A DNA stretch of 64,000 bases, taken from the NCBI RefSeq assembly GCF_910591885.1, contig NC_063285.1, positions 9,705,395 to 9,769,394 of the forward strand, read 5' to 3'. Shown here in pieces: positions 38,116 to 49,203 of the stretch. Position numbers and translations under genes: made by a program. This stretch comes from Bombus terrestris. Lineage: Eukaryota; Arthropoda; Insecta; Hymenoptera; Apidae. Each line of letters starts with the position of its first letter. Positions within the stretch are counted from its first letter, which is position 1. The notes under the pieces were generated by a model that had not been told where the DNA came from, did not search any database, and saw only the letters and a list, made by a program, of their open reading frames with translations.

Positions 38116-39479
38116 CTTCTGAGTTGTCAGTTATAGGGTGCTAGCGTGCGGATCTGGACCAGCTCAAATTATTTTTCTACTTGTAATTACTCTTCTATAT
38201 CCAAATATATTCTCTGCCTTACAATTTATCCACGCGTTTCTCTATTTATACATCTAATAACCTCAACATTGTTATTATTAATACTATATTTATGAAGAAG
38301 TACATTTAGCAAAATCTCAAAATGGCAAAATCTACACGTACGTACACGTGTACGTGTACTGAATTGCAGCTGCTTGGTGGCTGCTGTGCAAAGCCTTCGA
38401 TTACGTGTCAACATTTACGAGGCTACGCTTATACAACATTTTTCTTATCTCCACTCGTACGATACCCTGACACCGTTTTTTTAAGAAGAACTGGGACACC
38501 GTGTATTTTTTAAGCAACTGCCTCAAACCGTGCTGTTCCTATATTCGCATCTAATTCCGGCTGACCTAGAGAGTCTGTCGTTTTAAAATCGTCCCACCAT
38601 CCTCCTGACGTCCACCATCCCCTCTGCCAAACGAAAGTTACAAAACGGAGAATCGCGAGGAATTTAAAAGAGCGCGCCATTAGCAAAAGCGTGCGAGCGA
38701 CGACGCTCGAAGACAACTCAGCTCGGTTATCTAATTCCACGGTGGTGGTGTACACACAAGTTCGGTCGCTGTAACGTCGAGGAATACGTAAAACGGTCGA
38801 TCTCTTTTTTTTCTTTCCTTTCGAGCATCGCGAAACTTCTTATGATAATCAGGACGAAAGTTCTTCGTAGAGAAGCTCCTGCAGGCTCTTTGCCTAGCGA
38901 CCAGCTCCTCGAAAAGCTTCCTTATTCCTTCGTCGTCGACGCTTCTGTCTGCAGACGACTTTTGAATTTCAATTCGTCCGCTGCCCTCTTTCCACTCGAG
39001 CTATGCAGCTTGTTTTTAAAAGATTAGGCGTACACGGATCTCTTTAATTAAAATGTTCTTCCGCAGTATCTATATATATATATATGAGACGAAGTTTGGT
39101 CGTTTTCTTCATTCCATCTTTCTATTTAATCATCGTTTCGTGACGATTTGCACAGCACGAGTTTACTCGGCCGACGAGGAAATTTACTTGCAAAATTCCC
39201 TTTCTTCTATTGTCAAACTTGCTCCAGTTACTTAAGAGGAGAAACTACTATTGGTAGTTTGTTATTTGTACTTGTAAAGTCTGAATAATAATATTCGTTC
39301 TGATTGTACAAGGGACGAAACTATGTTCGTCGAATTAGGAACATTTAAAGCTTGCAATATTTTCCATTCGATAGTTCAATTAAAAGACGCGAACGAAATC
39401 TGATAGAATTTATTAATTGCACGTGTTTGTTCATCTTTACTGACCTTGAATTATTCCAAATTGATGACTGAACACCACG
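38116..39479. other. Intronic DNA, no gene recognised
   Basis: Alternating ACGTGTACGTGTAC near 38344, a CpG-rich stretch at 38520-39000 and a (TA)n run at 39068-39084. No domain-bearing frame. Confidence 0.45.
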
Positions 39480-40442
39480 TTAACACTAGAACTACCGGTA
39501 GTTAACACGAAGCTACTTGTACCAAAACCAATGAAAATGACTGGTCTTTAAAAAATATATAATAATAGAATACTTGTATATTTATTGATTTATTACTTTC
39601 TCACAGAAGCAATTCCATGTTATGTGGTACATTTTTGCTATTATTAATCCATCTGCGACCATGATCGACCTAAACGAGGGTTCACACATTTATAAAATTG
39701 TAGAACCAGTCGTTCTGACTGCCGTGGTATTTCTAGCATTAGCATCTAGCGATCCAGCGATCGATCTGGAATTTTCCTGATAACTGATATCGTCATATCG
39801 AACGATACGCCGTGAAAATTTGAAAAACGCGTGACAAGTTGTAGAAAACGAGGAAACTGGTTAATTAGGGTTCGATGAACAAATTGCAGGACTCCTGTAC
39901 ACTTTGACATGTATCAGTCATTTTCACTGGTATTGGTATAAGTAGCCTGACACAAAATTATTTTCAGTTTGAGTACATAAAAAACAAAATAAAATTTATT
40001 ATATTATTCTTTTAATTATCGTTGTAAAAATCATTAGATGATTGCGGAAAAAATATAACACGAAATAGAAATTTTAATATAAAATTGATTTGACTCGTGT
40101 GGTAGTTTTAGTGTTAAGCTCTAGAAATTGTGATATTATGTAGGTTATATTATATTAACCATAGATTAAGTTTAAGTATATCTAATCGATAATTAGGCAA
40201 GTTCAATTATATTTGATCAATTTTCAAAGACAAGTACCAGTCACTTTCACTGGTATTGGTATAAGTAGCCTGACACAAAATTATTTTCAGTTTGAGTACA
40301 TAAAAAACAAAATAAAATTCATTACATTATTCTTTTATTTATCGTTGAGAAAGTCATTAGATGATTGCGGAAAAATATAACACGAAGTAGAAATTTTAAA
40401 ATAAAATTGTCAAACCAGTCGATTTGACTGATGTGGTGTTAA
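39480..40442 (-). mobile_element. TTAA-flanked composite MITE (about 963 bp), copy upstream of the SS2 microexon
   Basis: Starts TTAACACTAGAACTACCGG (39480). An internal end GGTAGTTTTAGTGTTAA lies at 40101-40117 and the outer end CTGATGTGGTGTTAA at 40442. It contains AATGACTGGTC and CCAGTCACTTTCACTGG hairpin motifs. The whole element matches the reverse complement of 61439-62410 at high identity, including the spacer around 40118-40215. It ends only about 200 bp before the microexon. TTAA borders suggest piggyBac-type mobilisation. Confidence 0.82.
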
Positions 40443-40641
40443 ACACTATTATTACTATATTGTATCATATTTATTATATTATCAAGTCATTGGACTAGCC
40501 ACAATCAATAAGAGACTTGCAGAGTGTGCGAATATTCGGTACGATGATCCGGTCTCGAAGTTGGAGATCCAATTATTTATCGCCGCGCTATTTCGCTTGG
40601 TATTCCAACGATTGATCGTTCCTTTCTGCTTTCTGTTTCAG

Positions 40642-40668
40642 ATATCCTCCATCACCAGCTTCTGCAGG
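40642..40668 (+). CDS. Nrx-1: Neurexin-1 27-nt microexon (SS2 cassette, ISSITSFCR)
   Basis: This is a 27-nt exon of exactly nine codons, flanked by TTTCTGTTTCAG and a consensus GTGAGT donor at 40669. It is phase 0 on both sides, so it can be included or skipped without changing frame. Joined to the exon ending at 12332 it continues KVQE-ISSITSFCR. That places it at the LNS2 site where vertebrate alpha-neurexins carry the small optional SS2 insert. I recall the same short peptide from insect neurexin LNS2, but no search was run. A TGC triplet sits in the pyrimidine tract at 40627-40629, about 12 nt upstream of the exon. UGC motifs next to the 3' splice site are the known cue for eMIC-domain SRRM3/4-type (nSR100) microexon splicing factors in neurons, so neural regulation is a reasonable inference. 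The cysteine and arginine at its end would be added to a loop of the domain. Confidence 0.88.
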
Positions 40669-40812
40669 GTGAGTAGCTATTCGTCTGCCGATTTATTGGT
40701 TATTGATTCATTCGCGCTTTCTCTTAAGTACGGAGAGCAATGGCCTGCTCTTATTCGTTTTCTTCCTTTTCCTCTTTTCTTTTCTTTCCTTTCTTTTTTA
40801 ATTCGTGTGCAG

Positions 40813-40839
40813 ACTGTGTGCGAAGGTTGGCGAGCTGCG
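40813..40839 (+). CDS. Candidate second 27-nt neurexin microexon (TVCEGWRAA), unconfirmed
   Basis: A long pyrimidine tract (about 40762-40800, mostly C/T) ends in GTGTGCAG at 40812. It is followed by 27 nt without a stop and a GTAAAT donor at 40840, the same donor hexamer as the LNS2 exon at 12333. The segment is phase 0 like the microexon 144 nt upstream and would encode TVCEGWRAA. A TGC lies directly before the acceptor AG (40808-40810). The 144-nt spacer is open in the same frame (48 codons, no stop), so mutually exclusive use, double inclusion (+18 residues) or retention (+66 residues) would all keep the frame. I know of no published insect neurexin isoform with this peptide. It may be a chance arrangement of splice-like signals in an intron. 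Confidence 0.35.
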
Positions 40840-41600
40840 GTAAATTTCAAAAATTGCTATTATATGAATAAGTGGCCATATAGAAAGTCGATTATCGAAA
40901 CCACTTTTGACGATTGCGTGTTTTATCGCTGATCCGAACTCGAAGGAAAACTTGAAGCAATCTGTGCTACGAACACGTGATAAATGTTCATGTGAAACTT
41001 GGTAATTAAAATTCCTACTAATTCAGAATTGAAGAAATATAGTACGCCCTCTGCTATGTAATTTGTAGTAGCAAATAATAACGTGCACGGTAAAAATAAT
41101 ACAAATGCATAGCACATTTTCTATACAATCTGAGTACCAGATTTTTCATTACTTCGCTGCGTTTAGCAAATGAAGAAACCCATAAGCTGATGAAATTCAG
41201 GTATTTTTTCTATTTGCTTAACCGTCGGCACGCGGAAATCGGTAATCGTAGATGCGGAAGACGAGTGAGCGCGCCAAATGAAAGCTGCCGATCGATCGCA
41301 ACCTCCAGTGTCTTGACACAAATTTAAAAATTAATCGACAGTTAAAAGCATCGGCTCCCGGTCGTTCGAAATATCGGTTTGACATATTTTCACTGAAAAC
41401 GTCGATAAAGACAATACCTCGTACCTGCAGTCGGATCAGAGAACCTGGACGAGACCATTAAATCGTTCGGTTTCCTTCGAGCAATAACCCTAAACGCAAT
41501 CCTTGATCCCTGAACCTTAACAAGATTTCCCTCGTTCGATCAGGAAACGAAATGACGATCGCGTCCCTAGATAACGTAAGTTATATATATATACACACAC
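40840..41600. other. Intronic DNA, no gene recognised
   Basis: Contains a (TA)n(CA)n microsatellite at about 41583-41602. Nothing else supported. Confidence 0.45.
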
Positions 41601-41609
41601 ATAAGTGCT

Positions 41610-42128
41610 GGATGGTATATACAGTATCGTGTGCGTAAATATTTGGACACCCGGTGTATGTGCTGTGACAGCAACGAACGAAACATACGAGAGATTCAAC
41701 TTTTACATTGGCAATATTTAATTGTAATAATTACTAGCTATATTTAATTGTGATAGTTAATAGCTGCTCTTGTACAAATTTATTTATTTATTTATTATAC
41801 AGCAGGATTCATTTTTATAATAGTTTGACGATATTTCGCATGAAAATGTATATATTGGGTTTGCAACAAAGTGATTGCGGCCTTTGTCATTGGGTGGTGT
41901 ATAGAGTATCGTGTGCGTAAATATTTGGACACCCGGTGTATGTGCTGTGGTAGCAACGAACGAAACATAAAGAGAGATTGGCAATATTTAATTGTAATAA
42001 TTACTAGCTATATTTAATTATGATAGTTAATAACTACAGTTGTACAAATTTATTTATTTATTTATTTATTATACAGCAGGATTCATTTTTATAATAGTTT
42101 GACGATATTTCGCATGAAAATGTATATA
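41610..42128. repeat. 281-bp tandem duplication ending in mariner end fragments
   Basis: CGTGTGCGTAAATATTTGG, followed by ACACCCGGTGTATGTGCTGT, occurs at 41629 and 41910. The following about 220 bp, including a (TTTA)n run, are repeated. In copy one a mariner end (TTGGGTTTGCAACAAAGTGA, about 41858) is cut in its loop and joins directly to copy two. The GTAAATATTTGGACACC motif resembles Tc1-like ends, but this is uncertain. Confidence 0.85.
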
Positions 42129-42417
42129 TTGGGTTGGTAACTAAGTGATTGCGGCTTTTGTCATTGGATGGTATTGACAAAATCCGCAATCACTTAGCTG
42201 CCTTTTATTTTTATTTTTATGTTTTCATTTGGTAGACTATTTACGATCAATTCTTATTGAAAATTATAAGTAAATTCTTTTGGATTATAATAGTTTATAC
42301 TATGTTTGATTCTAGTTGAATGTAATGCTTCAATCTAAAGGGTATTGTCTTTTTAGTCTGCGGATCTGATCCATCGTGTCAAATAGCTGGGAAATTAATT
42401 GCCTTGCCAACGCAATA
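42129..42417. mobile_element. Mariner palindrome MITE interrupted by a retroelement fragment
   Basis: The MITE starts TTGGGTTGGTAACTAAGTGA and its second arm runs to CACTTAGCTGCC (42202). The missing tip TTGCCAACGCAATA reappears at 42404-42417, after the inserted fragment at 42203-42403. This is nested insertion. Confidence 0.75.
42203..42403 (-). mobile_element. 3' end of a Jockey-like non-LTR retrotransposon (200 bp)
   Basis: On the minus strand the sequence encodes DQIRRLKRQYPLD, the conserved C-terminal end of Jockey-clade reverse transcriptase proteins, then about 150 bp of 3' UTR and an A-rich tail (seen as TTTTATTTTTATTTTT at 42203). It is related to the longer fragment at 55834-56497. 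Extremely 5'-truncated. Confidence 0.8.
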
Positions 42418-42583
42418 TTTTGACGTCGTCTCTTGCCATCTTTCGAATCTTCCATGGAACATCATCTGTTTAAACGCTTGAATAATATTATACTTCGATA
42501 TTTGATTAGATATTGCACTAAATTATTTATTATTATTTGTCACTACAATTACACTAATATAGCTTAACAATATCCTAATATTA

Positions 42584-42665
42584 TTGGGTTGGCAACTAAG
42601 TGATTGCGGCTTTTGCCATTAGGTGGTAATGACAAAATCCGCAATTACTTAGTTGCCAACCCAAT
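42584..42665. mobile_element. Mariner palindrome MITE, near-intact 82 bp with TA flanks
   Basis: TTGGGTTGGCAACTAAGTGA to GTTGCCAACCCAA with the loop GCCATTAGGTGGTAATG, flanked by TA on both sides. The adjoining sequence on the right begins the 172-bp array. Confidence 0.88.
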
Positions 42666-43670
42666 ATATACATTTTGATATGAAATATCGTTAAACTATT
42701 GCAAAAATGAATCGTCTACGAACGAGGATGATACGATGACTGTGCATTTACTTTACAAATTTAATATAATTTAACGTCACTGTCAACTTGACAAAAGTTA
42801 GGGTAGAAGACAATGATACATTTTGATATGAAATATCGTTAAACTATTGCAAAAATGAATCGCCCTGTATAATTATTCGAATCGTCTACGAACGAGGATG
42901 ATACACGATGACTGTGCATTTACTTTACAAATTTAATATAATTTAACGTCACTGTCAACTTGACAAAAGTTAGGGTAGAAGACAATGATACATTTTGATA
43001 TGAAATATCGTTAAACTATTGCAAAAATGAATCGTCCTGTATAATTATTCGAATCGTCTACGAACGAGGATGATACACGATGACTGTGCATTTACTTTAC
43101 AAATTTAATATAATTTAACGTCACTGTCAACTTGACAAAAGTTAGGGTAGAAGACAATGATATATTTTGATATGAAATATCGTTAAACTATTGCAAAACT
43201 GAATCGTCCTGTATAATTATTCGAATCGTCTACGAACGAGGATGATACACGATGACTGTGCATTTACTTTACAAATTTAATATAATTTAACGTCACTGTC
43301 AACTTGACAAAAGTTAGGGTAGAAGACAATGATACATTTTGATATGAAATATCGTTAAACTATTGCAAAACTGAATCGCCCTGTATAATTATTCGAATCG
43401 TCTACGAACGAGGATGATACGATGACTGTGCATTTACTTTACAAATTTAATATAATTTAACGTCACTGTCAACTTGACAAAAGTTAGGGTAGAAGACAAT
43501 GATACATTTTGATATGAAATATCGTTAAACTATTGCAAAACTGAATCGCCCTGTATAATTATTCGAATCGTCTACGAACGAGGATGATACGATGACTGTG
43601 CATTTACTTTACAAATTTAATATAATTTAACGTCACTGTCAACTTGACAAAAGTTAGGGTTGAAGACAAT
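42666..43670. repeat. 170-172-bp tandem repeat, 6 copies
   Basis: GAAGACAATGATA-type junctions occur with CAAT at 42811, 42983, 43155, 43327, 43497 and 43667 (spacing 172, 172, 172, 170, 170). The first copy lacks about 22 bp (CCTGTATAATTATTCGAATC). The start of the unit (ACATTTTGATATGAAATATCG) is the reverse complement of DNA beside the mariner elements at 41.8 and 42.1 kb. Confidence 0.93.
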
Positions 43671-46517
43671 GCTTGGCGAACACTCAGTGAGCGTTTATAT
43701 CAAATATCGATAGCCTTTGAAATTCTCTGCTATATACAGTAGTTTTGGTGATAATATTCGAGGATGTACAATGGACGCTGATAGTGACGAAATGATCAGA
43801 TTAGTCGGAGAAAATGTACGGTTCGCTGGCCACGAAACTGCAACGGAGTCTGAATTCGCGATTCAAACGTTGCATTCGTATCACGAACTCTGACGAAACA
43901 ATATCTTTATTGTATTTCGCTTGCTGCTTCACACATTTCCAACGACATAGATATACTTCGCCTATAGACAAAAGAAACGACACTAGGGAAATTAGAATTA
44001 GCAGGTTCGACATGCTTTGGCAACTTTGTACACGAAAACTCGACCACGATTCTTCAAAGATGAATTTGGAATATTTTCCACAGCAACTTCGTACGTATAC
44101 TTCCTTCAAGATAAATTAAAAATATTTTCCAAAGGAACGTGCTATGTAGAAGTATGTGTTCCACTTTGTGTTTGTACGATGATGAAACGTAATTTGAATA
44201 TTAAGTGGCACCGAGACCAAGTAACTCAACTCGAACCTAACTTATCTAAATTATCGCAGTCAGACGTGGCTTACGACTCAACATTGCGAGCGTTAATTTT
44301 GTGAGTTCAATAATATTTTTTGTTATTGTTATTTAATCTGTACTTTACAATTTGTCCAACTGGACACAATAATATGTATCGTACAAGGTTTCTGAAGACA
44401 GAACTAAACGCGACTGAATAATCGAAAGTATACTTGACAAGTTTTCAGACTCCATTTTCCCAAAAGCGAAACCTTGAGTGAACAAACCTTTGGTCCCACA
44501 TTTTCTTCGTATTTTTTCACAAGGGGTCGCCTCGTGCTCACCTTGCATCCTGTTGCACATTATTTATAACAATATCACACGAATTGCACGAAGCTTCACC
44601 ATAAACCAATATACGCGCTGCTTCGTCTACTTCACAGCACAAGCCAACCTACCTTCCCTGGTTACTTGGAACTGAGAGAAATTCCGACTCGACCATATCC
44701 TTCCGATCCGACCAAATATACGCTAAACACCCGCGGACTGCATCTGTTGCTAAAAAACGTCAGCAACTTGCTGACAAACAAGCTGATCATTTCTCAGCGA
44801 GATCTGACTCGCAAAGGGAAATTTCTAGCAGTTAAACTTTAGATTGGAATTTTTGGACGATGTTACGTTGCACGGGGAAAGGCGGAATTGTCGCGCGTTA
44901 GCGGAATGGGAGCCACGTGGCAGGAAATAAGAAATTGACGAGGAAAGGATAGGAAGGATCGAAGGAACGTTTCGACTTCTCTCGTTGCATCCCTAGGGGG
45001 TGGCACAAGTCGAAGGATAAGAGGTCGCAGCCCGCGGACATAAGGAGATGGACGACCGGAATCCTGTTAAAAATAGTCGCGATTTCTCGAAGGCACGAAA
45101 AAGTTTCTCGTGCGCCATCCTTTGACACTTGGAACGACAAAAGTACGATGGAAATCGTATAGAGAAGAGGAGATCGAATCCTTTAAAATGTTAGGCTATT
45201 CTCGGTCCCGTGATGTTGGTGTTTTTTCCAAGCTGCTTTGAATATCTGCACGACGTGCTCTTACGATTCTTTTTTCCCTTTCGTTTCTTATTCTTTCTCC
45301 TCTTGTTTCTATACGATCCCATGTCTTAGTTCGAAAGATTCCGAAGGAATACGGGTACAACGAGTGTACAAAGGTGTCGAGAAAATTGTGCAATTAGAAA
45401 AAGAAGCAACCTGATGTGGACAAATTTGAAGACAATTTTACAGAGAATTTCGATCGAGTTCAGAAATATTTTTTAATTGCAAGTTGATTAGCTGTTACGT
45501 CCACTTTTGCAAACTTGCAGAGACGAGATTTATGTCACGAGTGACATTAACGAGAGGTGACTATACCACCGAGCCTAATTGACTAATTGGAAAGGAAAAT
45601 CAGTATCTCGAATACATAGATTTATGGACGAAAGGGCGACAAATTTTCATATCTGTTGGATTTTGAAAAATTTCTTTCTTTCCTGAACGTAAATCTTGTA
45701 TAATGGAAATTATTTTACTATGCTTCAAACTTTGCAATGAATTATACAAACGTATGCGTGGGAACTTGGGCGAAACGAAGCGGAGAAAAATGCAAATTTA
45801 GGAAACAACTTCAGCTCGATGAAATACGAAACGTAAGTGCAGTGGATTTTTACGGAGGACGAAGAATCGTAGGATTAGAGTAAAATTACGTGGCGTGAAT
45901 TTTCCTAAAGATGCTTGTCATTTATTAAAACCTGATCGATAGAGTTTCCTTGGAACACTCGACCCTGACCGTGTCCAATAATACCGCGTTATTAATTTTT
46001 CACGGGAAGTTGAACTGGAGATGTCGAAAAAGGTAGCGAAGGTGTCGGAATCTCGTGCTTTCGAATTGCTTTCCCCAAGATCTACTTTCGAAATTGCTTT
46101 TTTCTCAGGCCATCGAGGCTGAAAGGTTTCTTCTTTCGTCGTTTCCTTCTTATTCTTCCGCTTGCCGGTGTTCTACCGGTGGACTTGACACTCTTAAATC
46201 ACACGAGGTACACGCTTCCAGTGTTGTTGGAAAATGGATGACCAAGATAGTCCGATGAAACAATCGAAAAATAATACGATACGTAAAATTAAAATGCTGC
46301 AATTCTGATAATTCCATGTGCAATTTCTTATGCGTAATCTTAATTTGTAATAATTTAATATAAATAGAATTATTAGTTTTGGCAGTTCTGTAATTTGGTC
46401 GAAACTCGAGGCCGCTGTAATCGTCATTTTCATCATCGTTCTCAAACAGTTGGAAAATAACATCACGTAATTGTGATGTTGCTTTTGTAACAGTTCTACT
46501 TGTGTGCTTGTATGACC
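43671..46517. other. Intronic DNA, no gene recognised
   Basis: Antisense open-frame pair at 43801-44119. CpG-rich stretch at about 44640-45400. No known domain or element ends. Confidence 0.45.
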
Positions 46518-47995
46518 ATTATTCATTGACTTTTAATATTTTTAATAAATCTACTTTTCGTTGATTTATGATAATTCTATTTATATATTGTATTATTAAT
46601 ATTTTATAACAATTCTACTTGTATAATCTACTATCGATTGATTTATAATAGCTTTACTTCTATAACCATTATTCATGTATTTTTAGTATTTTTAATAATT
46701 CTACTGTTCGTTGATTTATGATAATTCTATTTATATATTGTATTATTAATATTTTACAACAATTCTACTTGTATAATCTACTATCGATTGATTTATAATA
46801 GTTTTGCTTCTATAAACATTATTCATGTATTTTCAATATTTTTAATAATTCTACTGTCCGTTGATTTATGTTAATTCTACTTGTATATTATATTATTAAT
46901 ATTTTATAACAATTCTACTTGTATAATCTACTATCGATTGATTTATAATAGTGTTGTTTGTATAACCATTATTCATGTATTTTTAATATTTTTAATAATT
47001 CTACTGTTCGTTAATTTATGATAATTCTACTTGTATATTTTATTATTAATATTTTATAACAATTTTACTTGTATAATCTACTATCGATTGATTTATAATA
47101 GTTTTGCTTCTATAACCATTATTCATGTATTTTTAATATTTTTAATAATTCTACTGTCCGTTGATTTATGTTAATTCTACTTGTATATTATATTATTAAT
47201 ATTTTATAACAATTTTACTTGTATAATCTACTATCGATTGATTTATAATAGTGTTGTTTGTATAACCATTATTCATGTATTTTTAATATTTTTAATAATT
47301 CTACTGTTCGTTGATTTATGATAATTCTATTTATATATTGTATTATTAATATTTTATAACAATTCTACTTGTATAATCTACTATCGATTGATTTATAATA
47401 GCTTTACTTCTATAACCATTATTCATGTATTTTTAATATTTTTAATAATTCTACTGTCCGTTGATTTATGTTAATTCTACTTGTATATTATATTATTAAT
47501 ATTTTATAACAATTCTACTTGTATAATCTACTATCGATTGATTTATAATAGTGTTGTTTGTATAACCATTATTCATGTATTTTTAATATTTTTAATAATT
47601 CTACTGTTCGTTGATTTATGATAATTCTATTTATATATTGTATTATTAATATTTTATAACAATTCTACTTGTATAATCTACTATCGATTGATTTATAATA
47701 GTTTTGCTTCTATAACCATTATTTATGTATTTTTAATATTTTTAATAATTCTATTGTTCGTTGATTTATGATAATTCTATTTGCATATTGTATTATTAAT
47801 CTTTTAAAACAATTCTACTTGTATAATCTACTATCGATTGATTTATAATAGTGTTGTTTGTATAACCATTATTCATGTATTTTTAATATTTTTAATAATT
47901 CTACTTTTCGTTGATTTATGATAATTCTATTTGCATATTGTATTATTAATCTTTTAAAACAATTTTACTTGTATAATCTACTATCGATTGATTAA
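46518..47995. repeat. 150-bp AT-rich satellite-like array, about 10 copies with alternating subtypes
   Basis: CTATCGATTGATT recurs exactly every 150 bp (46631, 46781, 46931 and so on to 47981). After ATTTATAATAG the copies read GCTTTACTT, GTTTTGCTT or GTGTTGTTT, and these subtypes largely alternate, implying a 300-bp higher-order unit. The unit is more than 75% A+T. Confidence 0.95.
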
Positions 47996-49122
47996 TTGTA
48001 TCTGTTAATTGTACAATTTAGTTTGCCTGTGAGAAAATAAGAAAATAAGAAAAACAAATTGCAAATGGTTGAAAATAGTTAATTTTTCTTGTTTAACCAG
48101 CCGTGCTGTTTCCTTCCATTTTTTACGTAGAAATAGAAAATGTAGGGAAACTAGCGTAGCGTGGCAAACAATTTAATCGACGAAACTCGTTCGTCAAAAA
48201 ATAAAAGGCTCAGATATACACCGAGATTCTTTTATCCGGTAAAACAAGAAGATTACATTTTCCTGCCGCTGTTGTACGAATTTTAACAAATTCCTCTGTT
48301 CCGTCTGTTATCAAAGGGAACTATGTTCGTCGAATGTAAATAACTCGGTACGCTAGAGCGATGATCAAACGTACGAATATTCGAATTTATGATATATAAT
48401 ATTTTTCGATAACAACGTTAATTAACAGAAATTAATTGTACGTGACAGACATTATACGTCAGGCTACGCGTAAATGGAAATGATAACGAATTTCATACAG
48501 TTGCGTTAGAAGCGTACAATGTGACGTCATAATGGTTAATTTAGTGCACCGCGCATTTGTAATTCGTGAAAATTAAATTTACACATTTGCACGTATTAAC
48601 ATGACAAAACACGACGTTCATTTGACGTGGAAGAATTGCACGAAATTTTCTCAAAAGCTATATTCCTCCCAGAAACATTTACGCACTGTGCAAACAACAT
48701 TTTTTTATCGATTAACAAATAATAAGCTATTTTTAACTAGGCAATTTTTATTTTATTCGCCGTTCAAACCAATTGTTTATCAGACTTGTATTATTTCTTA
48801 TGCACAATTTCATTAATTAATGCACCCTAATTAATTCATTCATTCGTCACTATTCGTTGACCGGTTAGCTGTTGCGATCTATTCGAAAAGCGTGTTCCTA
48901 AACAGCCAACTGCACAATTCGCTCGATTTCAATCCATCTTTCTTTTACCATTTATTCGTCACGCGTGAATACAATAAATAATTTGTAAAATTAAAATAAT
49001 TCCAGTTACCAGCGACAAACTTTCTCTGGACGGTAACGCGATACCATCAAAAGTAGCGAAACTATTCTGAAACTTCCATTTGTCACGTGGTTCTTACGCG
49101 ATTTATACTTACACGAGATGTA
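47996..49122. other. AT-rich intronic DNA with a decayed palindrome-MITE end
   Basis: 48859-48912 (GACCGGTTAGCTGTTGCGAT to AACAGCCAACTG) resembles the ends of the element at 33149-34099, with its middle deleted. No gene recognised. Confidence 0.5.
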
Positions 49123-49203
49123 TTGGGTTGGCAACTAAGTGGTTGCGGGTTTTGTCAATACCACCTAATGACAAAATCCGTAATCACTTAGTTGCCAACC
49201 TAA
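49123..49203. mobile_element. Mariner palindrome MITE with TA target duplication
   Basis: TTGGGTTGGCAACTAAGTGG to GTTGCCAACCTAA around CAATACCACCTAATG. TA lies on both sides (49121-49122 and 49204-49205). Confidence 0.88.

Larger units (their letters stand above)
12333..40641 (+). other. 28.3-kb intron between the neurexin LNS2 exon and the SS2 microexon
   Basis: The intron is bounded by GTAAAT at 12333 and TTTCAG at 40641. It carries most of the tandem arrays and MITEs listed separately. No other exon with convincing splice sites and neurexin-like sequence was found in it, and no nested gene was recognised. Confidence 0.85.
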
